Of a stretch of 12,725 nucleotides of DNA, positions 8,372-12,725 are shown in pieces; position 1 is the stretch's first letter; each line of letters begins with the position of its first letter. Below the pieces are notes generated by a model, which worked only from the letters and a program-made list of their open reading frames with translations, was not told the DNA's origin and ran no database searches. The stretch is from Alphaproteobacteria bacterium (lineage in GTDB: Bacteria; Pseudomonadota; Alphaproteobacteria; UBA3830): positions 1 to 12,725 of the forward strand of contig BNWJ01000030.1 in NCBI GenBank assembly GCA_025998735.1. The letters are read 5' to 3'. Made by a program: the position numbers and the translations under genes.

Positions 8372-8414
8372 ATTTGTAATTTATAATAGTGTTTTTACAT
8401 ACAAGGAGTGAAAA

Positions 8415-10535
8415 ATGAAAAAACTGATATGTGGAGCGTGTGTAATGGCAGTGATGTTGTCTACACAGATCGAACAAATTGAGGCTATGAATACGCTATT
8501 GGTGACACAGCAGAAAAGTAAGGGGGCTGTGAATACGTCATTGGTGACTCCGCCGAAAGATGTGGATGCGACAGGAGAAGGTAAGGGCAGGAAAAGTGCA
8601 GAAGATTTGAAAAAGCACAAGGAAGCGAAGGAAAAGCGCAATAGGGCCACGACGCTTGGGCTCTCATCGGCGTCTGCGAGTGCAATGCCGTCAAGCAGTA
8701 TCTCATCATTGTTGTCACGGTCTTCGAGGCCTTCGTCAGCAGCGGCATCGAGTAGTAGCGCATCGTCGTCTCCATCGTTAGTGCCGTCAGCATCAACGCC
8801 AAGGAGAGCAGCGTCAAGCAGTAGTAGCTTGTCACCAAACAGTAGTAGCCTGTCGTCAAATAGCGGCGGTTTATCGCCAAACAGTAGCAGCTTGTCGTCA
8901 AACGGCAGCAGCTTATCACCAAACAGTAGTAGCTTGTTGTCAAATAGCGGCGGTTTATCGCCAAACAGTAGCAGCTTGTCGTCAAACGGCAGCAGCTTAT
9001 CACCAAACAGTAGTAGCGCATCGTCGTCTTCATTGTTTGCGCTATCAGCAGCAGCGTCCCGGAGTAGTAGCAGCGCATATATGCCTTCATCGTCAGTGCC
9101 GTCAGCAACGGCGTCCAGGTGCGCAGCGTCAAACAGCAGTAGCTCATCGCCGTCTTCATCATTAGCGCCGTCAGCAACAACGCCAAGGAGAGCAGCGTCC
9201 AGCAGTAGTAGCTCATCGTCGTCTCCATCGTTAGCACCGTCAAGAGCAGCATCAAGAAGTAGTGGTTTGTCATCGACGTCGTTGCAGTTACAGATGGCAG
9301 AGGATACTCAGCTAAATGATATGAAGGGAATGCGTACTGAGCTTTCTGAGGTCACAAATAATTTTTCAGAACGTTGTAAGTCGATTGTCGATTTGAAGTG
9401 GCCGCGAAAGACTGTGGCCGAAAAGGAAGCGACAGTAAAACTAGAAGAATTCTTGAGAAGAATATTCCCTGCTTTCAATAATTGGGCCATATCCACTATT
9501 GCTCCCAATGATGGGGCTGTAATAGCGCTACTTTTAGATCCAATAACGCTTTTCCAAGTGACTTTGGAGCACATAAATCTGGATGCTACTAACGACAAAT
9601 ACGACTTCGTTATCTTTAATTTCTTGATTGAACGGGCTAACGAACTATTCAATGGGACGTTTAGTAGATTAGAGCAATTGGGGCAATCGATGGATTTACA
9701 AATTGCGCAATCGGAGAATGAGATATTGCGAGTTTCACGAGGGCGATATGGGCCACAGTGGAATGTTTGGAATGGAATGATAGGAATGAATCGAGACATC
9801 ATTTCAAAGTTGGCCAAGATTGTTGGACTAGATAAAACCAGGGCTATGCTTGCAATGTGTTATCAATCCTATTTATGGAGAAAAAGTGCTCACAAACAGT
9901 CTGGTATAGTAGTTCCAGATAATCCTAGGCTACTTAACCATTGGCAACCATGTGCTCAAATGGCCATTGCCTTTGCGTGTGGTGCCCCTGTAGAAACAGA
10001 AAGCGAATATGTAAACGCAGGAGAACCTAATGTTACGTTTGCGTATGGTAGTCCTGAATTCTCCGTGATAGCAGCAGTGGGAGTAGTAGCAGCGATAAAG
10101 AGGATTGCATATATAATATCATCACGAAGAAACCCTGACGACACCTCAGCGTTCAATAGTGAAGAGTTTTCTGATGTAATATACCATGCTTTGTCAAGCA
10201 TACAGGACGCTGATTTGCCGAAAATGCAAGAAATTATGGTTGGCAAAATTCTGGAGACGTGCGCTCTATCAAACATACGAGACGCACTGCGCGATCCACG
10301 TAGCAGGGCGGGTTTTTTGTTAAAAATACAAGAAACAACACGCAATCCACTTATGATGGGGTGTGCTTTGATGCTGTCAACGTCTGCAGGAGTAGTCGCA
10401 CAATCAGTTCCTCTTGGCGCGGAGGACGAACTTATACTTGAAAGAGCTGTAGAAGACATTATTCCACAATGCAGAGGGAATAAGAAATTCTCAAGTTTTT
10501 GCGAAGCATTACACAAGGTGAACTTGCCTTTATGA
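8415..10535 (+). CDS. Exported serine-repeat protein with NGMxGMNRD domain
   Basis: I do not recognise a known family. The start has AAGGAG six bases upstream. The 706-aa product begins with a signal peptide of about 24 residues (MKKLICGACVMAVML, likely cleaved after IEA). A lysine-rich charged stretch covers 50-78 and an extremely Ser/Ala/Pro-rich, presumably disordered region covers about 82-285. Within it, residues 139-201 are nine seven-residue repeats of the form LSPNSSS/LSSNxGG. The remaining 420 residues look globular and mainly helical. They contain NGMIGMNRDII at 453-463 and PCAQMAIAFACGAPV at about 512-526, both shared with the 409-aa protein at 10910. A small duplication, NTLLVTQQ/NTSLVTPP, lies at 26-47. 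The gene has its own promoter after gap and ends before a long hairpin. Nearby T6SS genes and the exported architecture suggest a host-directed or cell-surface protein; this is inference. Confidence 0.82.
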   Translation: MKKLICGACVMAVMLSTQIEQIEAMNTLLVTQQKSKGAVNTSLVTPPKDVDATGEGKGRKSAEDLKKHKEAKEKRNRATTLGLSSASASAMPSSSISSLLSRSSRPSSAAASSSSASSSPSLVPSASTPRRAASSSSSLSPNSSSLSSNSGGLSPNSSSLSSNGSSLSPNSSSLLSNSGGLSPNSSSLSSNGSSLSPNSSSASSSSLFALSAAASRSSSSAYMPSSSVPSATASRCAASNSSSSSPSSSLAPSATTPRRAASSSSSSSSSPSLAPSRAASRSSGLSSTSLQLQMAEDTQLNDMKGMRTELSEVTNNFSERCKSIVDLKWPRKTVAEKEATVKLEEFLRRIFPAFNNWAISTIAPNDGAVIALLLDPITLFQVTLEHINLDATNDKYDFVIFNFLIERANELFNGTFSRLEQLGQSMDLQIAQSENEILRVSRGRYGPQWNVWNGMIGMNRDIISKLAKIVGLDKTRAMLAMCYQSYLWRKSAHKQSGIVVPDNPRLLNHWQPCAQMAIAFACGAPVETESEYVNAGEPNVTFAYGSPEFSVIAAVGVVAAIKRIAYIISSRRNPDDTSAFNSEEFSDVIYHALSSIQDADLPKMQEIMVGKILETCALSNIRDALRDPRSRAGFLLKIQETTRNPLMMGCALMLSTSAGVVAQSVPLGAEDELILERAVEDIIPQCRGNKKFSSFCEALHKVNLPL
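8829..9017 (+). repeat. Nine 21-bp tandem repeats, with an 84-bp higher-order period
   Basis: Nine 21-base units run without gaps from 8829 to 9017, for example TTGTCACCAAACAGTAGTAG(C). They alternate between LSPNSSS and LSSNSGG or LSSNGSS. Units 1-4 recur as units 5-8 with only two base differences, giving an 84-base higher-order repeat, and unit 9 begins a third round. Whole-codon periodicity keeps the frame open after gain or loss of units, so length variation between strains is expected. Less regular Ser/Ala/Pro repeats (PSAxxPRRAASSSSS) flank it at about 8770-8828 and 9090-9250. Confidence 0.93.
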
Positions 10536-10564
10536 GTCGATTGCGTCGCCTACTGTAATTACAA

Positions 10565-10604
10565 AAGGAAAGCTGTGTGCACCATTGTGCGCGCAGCTTT
10601 CTTT
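10565..10604 (+). terminator. Long hairpin after the 706-aa gene
   Basis: AAGGAAAGCTGTGTGC (10565-10580) pairs with GCGCGCAGCTTTCTTT (10589-10604): 16 continuous pairs including a few G-U pairs, with an eight-base loop ACCATTGT. It begins 29 bases after the stop at 10535. The downstream T tract is poor on the plus strand, so termination may be inefficient, or the hairpin may stabilise the mRNA 3' end. An almost identical hairpin lies at 12154-12193. Confidence 0.72.
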
Positions 10605-10785
10605 GCTATATGTCGAAAAACAAAAGTTTGCATCGTCGAATTTCAATAACAATCCACTGAGTTCCATAGTGGACACACAACTCACGAAAGTAATCGCCAG
10701 TAATCTAGCACACATGGTCGCCTGGTATGACAACGAATGGGGATTTTCCAACCGCATGCTGGATGTTTCTCTGCGTTTTTTGTAG
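10572..10785 (+). repeat. Hairpin plus gap-tail repeat unit (copy 2)
   Basis: This 214-base unit recurs at 12161-12374 with no length change. The first 81 bases (10572-10652) differ at one position between the units; the last 133 differ at 13. The last 133 instead match the intact gap end (8155-8287) with one difference. The jump in similarity near 10652 marks a recombination or conversion boundary. Confidence 0.92.
10619..10785 (+). pseudogene. gap 3'-end fragment, copy 2
   Basis: The fragment repeats the final ~55 codons of gap (from about NESLVSSDF) through the stop. The frame remains open and ends WYDNEWGFSNRM...RFL, but there is no Rossmann fold, no catalytic Cys/His, and no ribosome-binding site or ATG in a suitable place. 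One base is missing near 10631 relative to gap, so upstream similarity is out of frame. It cannot be an active dehydrogenase. It is probably a by-product of tandem duplication of a unit running from the gap end through the exported-protein gene. Confidence 0.9.
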
Positions 10786-10801
10786 ACAATTAAAAAGCAT
10801 A

Positions 10802-10830
10802 TTGCGTTTTTGTAATTCTTTCTGTATAAA
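10802..10830 (+). promoter_or_regulatory. Candidate promoter of the 409-aa exported protein gene
   Basis: TTGCGT (10802-10807) is followed after 17 bases by TATAAA (10825-10830). It lies 16 bases after the stop of the gap fragment and about 80 bases before the ATG at 10910, like the promoters of the neighbouring modules. The start codon is preceded by only a weak purine stretch (TAGAGTAAATT). Confidence 0.5.
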
Positions 10831-10909
10831 TACATATTCCTATCTGAAGTTTTTACATTAGCGATGGTTTGCTTATGGGTTCGGATTGGTTATTTAAATA
10901 GAGTAAATT

Positions 10910-12139
10910 ATGGATATAAAAAAGATTTCTGTTGCAATTGGTTTGTTAGCAGGAACGGCACCGTTGGATGCAATGATGGCAGATCAAATGGTGAAAATGT
11001 GTAATGGTTTTTCTGATGCCGCAGCGAAAGTTACATCTAGCAAGGAACAGCTCCCTTGTATACTTAATCTAAAAGAGAACACAAAAAAGCTGGAAATGGC
11101 CACAAAGGAACTGGCGAGAGGCTTTGAAGACATATTGGAAATACTCTCCGGCCGCAATAAGGAATCAGAGTCGCATTCTGTGGCACTAGCGCTTCGCAAA
11201 GAGACAGAGTATTGTCATGCGTTTTTTTCTGCTGCGAACTCCATCAAAGAGCTCCCAGATGAGCAAATGCAGTTGGGTCTTATCACCCCATTCGCTGACG
11301 GATATAAGCGGAATAAGGTTGATATTCGCTTCCATGAGAACTACTCGCTGGAGTCAATAATTTTTATAGAAAAATGGCACCCATATTTCTACAAATATGA
11401 GATTGTGAATGGAATGACAGGCATGAATCGAGATGTCATTTTAAGGCTGCTTATGCTTATTGGGAATCCTCCTATACTCATTAAAAAGGATTGTCGAGAA
11501 AATCTTGAAGATCTTGAAGTTAAAGTTTTGGCTGGAGAGGCCTCTAAAGTTAGGGGAGTGATTGGAATGAGCACTGCACACCTCTCTTGGATAGGGAGTA
11601 GCTTTTTTAGGATTATTCGTAGAAGGCACGAAGTTCCTGGCGAAGCATTGCCTTGTTATCGAAAAGCCATTATGTTTGCAGAAGGCATTCCTGTAAAAGG
11701 CCAATCTAATTTTGAGATTAATCCTGTAAGTATAAAATATGATCATGAAGTATACAAAGGAGCACGAGTAGCGGTACAGTCTGCGATCAAGGCCGTCTTG
11801 CCATTAAAAACATCAGGACGTTCTTGTTATAGTGACTTTTCTCGTGAAAAGGTCAATCTGGTAATAGCGAGAATATTGCCACAAATACAAGCAATCACTA
11901 CCCAACCGCTTGCGCAGTATAAAATATTGATGCTAGCAATAGATGCGGCAGCACACGTGTCCTGTGAGCATGTCGATCCAGTTTTTGTAAGACGACACCT
12001 CAGAGAACTTTTTCCCACCTGTAAAGAAGCTCAGGAAATAGGCGACTATCGTTTTCGACGAGAAGATACCGGTGGCAATGAATTGAGTGTTTTTGTTGAA
12101 CAACTATGGTGTCTAGATTGGTGTGACAGTTGCCATTAG
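10910..12139 (+). CDS. Exported paralogue with NGMxGMNRD domain
   Basis: The family is unrecognised. The 409-aa product starts with a signal peptide: MDIKK, hydrophobic ISVAIGLLAG, likely cleavage after LDA at residue 21. It lacks the serine-rich region of its upstream relative. NGMTGMNRDVI at 167-177 and PCYRKAIMFAEGIPV at 248-262 correspond to NGMIGMNRDII and PCAQMAIAFACGAPV in the 706-aa protein, with different spacing (about 80 versus 59 residues between blocks), so the two are diverged paralogues. The C-terminal part is cysteine-containing and predicted mainly helical, ending WCLDWCDSCH. The ATG and leader end (GAGTAAATT) match the remnant gene at 12486. A hairpin and a gap-tail copy follow the stop. 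A role outside the cytoplasm, perhaps host-directed, is inferred from the signal peptide only. Confidence 0.78.
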   Translation: MDIKKISVAIGLLAGTAPLDAMMADQMVKMCNGFSDAAAKVTSSKEQLPCILNLKENTKKLEMATKELARGFEDILEILSGRNKESESHSVALALRKETEYCHAFFSAANSIKELPDEQMQLGLITPFADGYKRNKVDIRFHENYSLESIIFIEKWHPYFYKYEIVNGMTGMNRDVILRLLMLIGNPPILIKKDCRENLEDLEVKVLAGEASKVRGVIGMSTAHLSWIGSSFFRIIRRRHEVPGEALPCYRKAIMFAEGIPVKGQSNFEINPVSIKYDHEVYKGARVAVQSAIKAVLPLKTSGRSCYSDFSREKVNLVIARILPQIQAITTQPLAQYKILMLAIDAAAHVSCEHVDPVFVRRHLRELFPTCKEAQEIGDYRFRREDTGGNELSVFVEQLWCLDWCDSCH

Positions 12140-12153
12140 TACTAACTGCCATA

Positions 12154-12193
12154 AAAGAGAGCTGTGTGCACCATTGTGCGTGCAGCTTTCTTT
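12154..12193 (+). terminator. Long hairpin after the 409-aa gene
   Basis: AAAGAGAGCTGTGTGC (12154-12169) pairs with GCGTGCAGCTTTCTTT (12178-12193) around the same loop, ACCATTGT. It is the counterpart of the hairpin at 10565-10604. The base differences between the copies convert Watson-Crick pairs to G-U pairs or back, so all 16 pairs survive. It lies 14 bases after the stop at 12139. Confidence 0.72.
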
Positions 12194-12374
12194 GCTATAT
12201 GTCGAAAAACAAAAGTTTGCATCGTCGAATTTCAATAACAAGCCACGGAGTTTCATAGTGAACACACAACTCACGAAAGTAGTCGCCGGCAATCTGGCCC
12301 ACATGGTCTCCTGGTACGACAACGAATGGGGATTTTCCAACCGTATGCTGGATGTTTCTCTGCGTTTTTTATAG
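12161..12374 (+). repeat. Hairpin plus gap-tail repeat unit (copy 3)
   Basis: Second copy of the 214-base unit. It is almost identical to copy 2 over 12161-12241 and about 10% divergent over 12242-12374. After the stop it continues TAGAAAACAAGAAA, closer to the sequence after intact gap (TAGAAAACAAAAAA) than to copy 2. Confidence 0.92.
12208..12374 (+). pseudogene. gap 3'-end fragment, copy 3
   Basis: A second headless copy of the gap C-terminus ending at a TAG stop. Against copy 2 it has seven amino-acid-changing codons early (for example N to K, L to R, S to F) and only silent changes across the last ~22 codons (WYDNEW onward). It reads VVAGNLAHMVSWYDNEW where intact gap reads VIASNLAHMVAWYDNEW; the Gly and Ser are the residues usual in GAPDHs. 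It may therefore preserve an older form of the gene. It has no start signals and no catalytic domain. Confidence 0.88.
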
Positions 12375-12386
12375 AAAACAAGAAAG

Positions 12387-12416
12387 TTGTTGTTATTTCG
12401 TGCTTTTTTCTATAAT
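12387..12416 (+). promoter_or_regulatory. Candidate promoter of the remnant third module
   Basis: TTGTTG (12387-12392) is followed after 18 bases by a consensus TATAAT (12411-12416). It lies 12 bases after the gap-fragment stop and about 70 bases before the ATG at 12486, as in the other modules. GGGAG is present nine bases before the start codon. Confidence 0.5.
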
Positions 12417-12485
12417 ATACAACCAAGGCGGGAGTTTTTGAGTTGGCATTTTTTTGTCGCTAGCTTCTGGTACTGGGAGTAAATT

Positions 12486-12608
12486 ATGGATATGAAGAAA
12501 ATTGCTGTTGCGGTTGCTTTGTTAGCAGGGGGAGCATCGTCGGATGCTATGTACGACATTCAGAATGGAGTGTGCGGAATGAAGCGCGATGTAATCATAA
12601 CGCAGTGA
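12486..12608 (+). pseudogene. Internally deleted exported paralogue remnant
   Basis: This is a 40-codon frame. Its first 22 residues (MDMKKIAVAVALLAGGASSDAM) match the signal peptide of the 409-aa protein (MDIKKISVAIGLLAGTAPLDAM). They are followed at once by YDIQNGVCGMKRDVI, matching YEIVNGMTGMNRDVI at residues 163-177 of that protein, and then a stop. About 140 codons have been lost in frame, and the C-terminal half is missing. The promoter, leader and start signals remain, so it may still make a short peptide with a signal sequence. The last 117 bases of the window (12609-12725) show no recognisable continuation. Confidence 0.75.
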
Positions 12609-12725
12609 GCATGTTTTTCATGAAGCAATCATCTGGTCGAAAGTGATGTCACCATTGATAAAGAAAGCGATTGTATGAGCGCAGAGTTTTCGTCTAATTT
12701 TCGATATTAAACGCCACATATTTTT

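Noticed and set aside
8829..9017. CRISPR-like array suggested by regular 21-base repeats
   Set aside because: There are no variable spacers; the units are contiguous, codon-periodic and inside an intact reading frame.
8485..9273. Long minus-strand open frame (262 codons) rich in Tyr, Cys, Leu and Thr
   Set aside because: It is the antisense of the serine-rich repeat; the composition follows from reading serine codons backwards. It has no start signals.
10585..10785. Short protein made from the gap tail of copy 2
   Set aside because: The frame begins with TTG inside the hairpin, has no ribosome-binding site, and encodes only the end of GAPDH. It is better treated as a gene fragment.
8288..12374. 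Insertion sequence or integron causing the gap-tail repeats
   Set aside because: No transposase or integrase, no terminal inverted repeats flanking the units, and no short target duplications were seen.

Overview
The window looks like part of a bacterial chromosome, most plausibly from an alphaproteobacterium with an intracellular or host-associated life. That reading rests on three things: type VI secretion (T6SS) genes, a transketolase-gap pair of the kind seen in alphaproteobacteria, and a group of exported low-complexity proteins with decaying copies. A Holosporales-type symbiont would fit, but this is inference; no rRNA or other phylogenetic marker is present.

Left region (1-1480): a minus-strand gene for an exported serine-run protein of unknown function, driven by a perfect-consensus sigma70 promoter (TTGACA, 17 bp, TATAAT). 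It diverges from the T6SS genes. Region 1481-5188 is a plus-strand T6SS block in the usual order: an Hcp-like gene, tssE, tssF and tssG, tightly packed or overlapping. These would encode tube and baseplate parts; the sheath, ATPase and membrane-complex genes must lie elsewhere.

Central region (5332-8287): transketolase and an intact type I GAPDH, 16 bases apart and probably co-transcribed. The pgk gene that often follows gap in alphaproteobacteria is absent.

Right region (8288-12725): a modular array. Each module has a promoter and leader, a gene for an exported protein, and, after the two intact genes, a long hairpin followed by a copy of the last ~165 bases of gap. The first two genes encode large exported proteins (706 and 409 aa) that share a previously unnamed motif, NGMxGMNRD(V/I)I, and a second block, PCxxxAIxFAxGxPV. 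The third is a 40-codon remnant in which the signal peptide is joined directly to the same motif. The first protein also carries a nine-unit, 21-bp serine-rich repeat.

The gap-tail copies are mosaic. Copy 2 matches the intact gap almost perfectly on one side of a sharp breakpoint near 10652 and matches copy 3 on the other. This suggests tandem duplication followed by gene conversion, so that the gap 3' end serves as recombining homology between exported-protein genes. The array is the most novel feature of the window.
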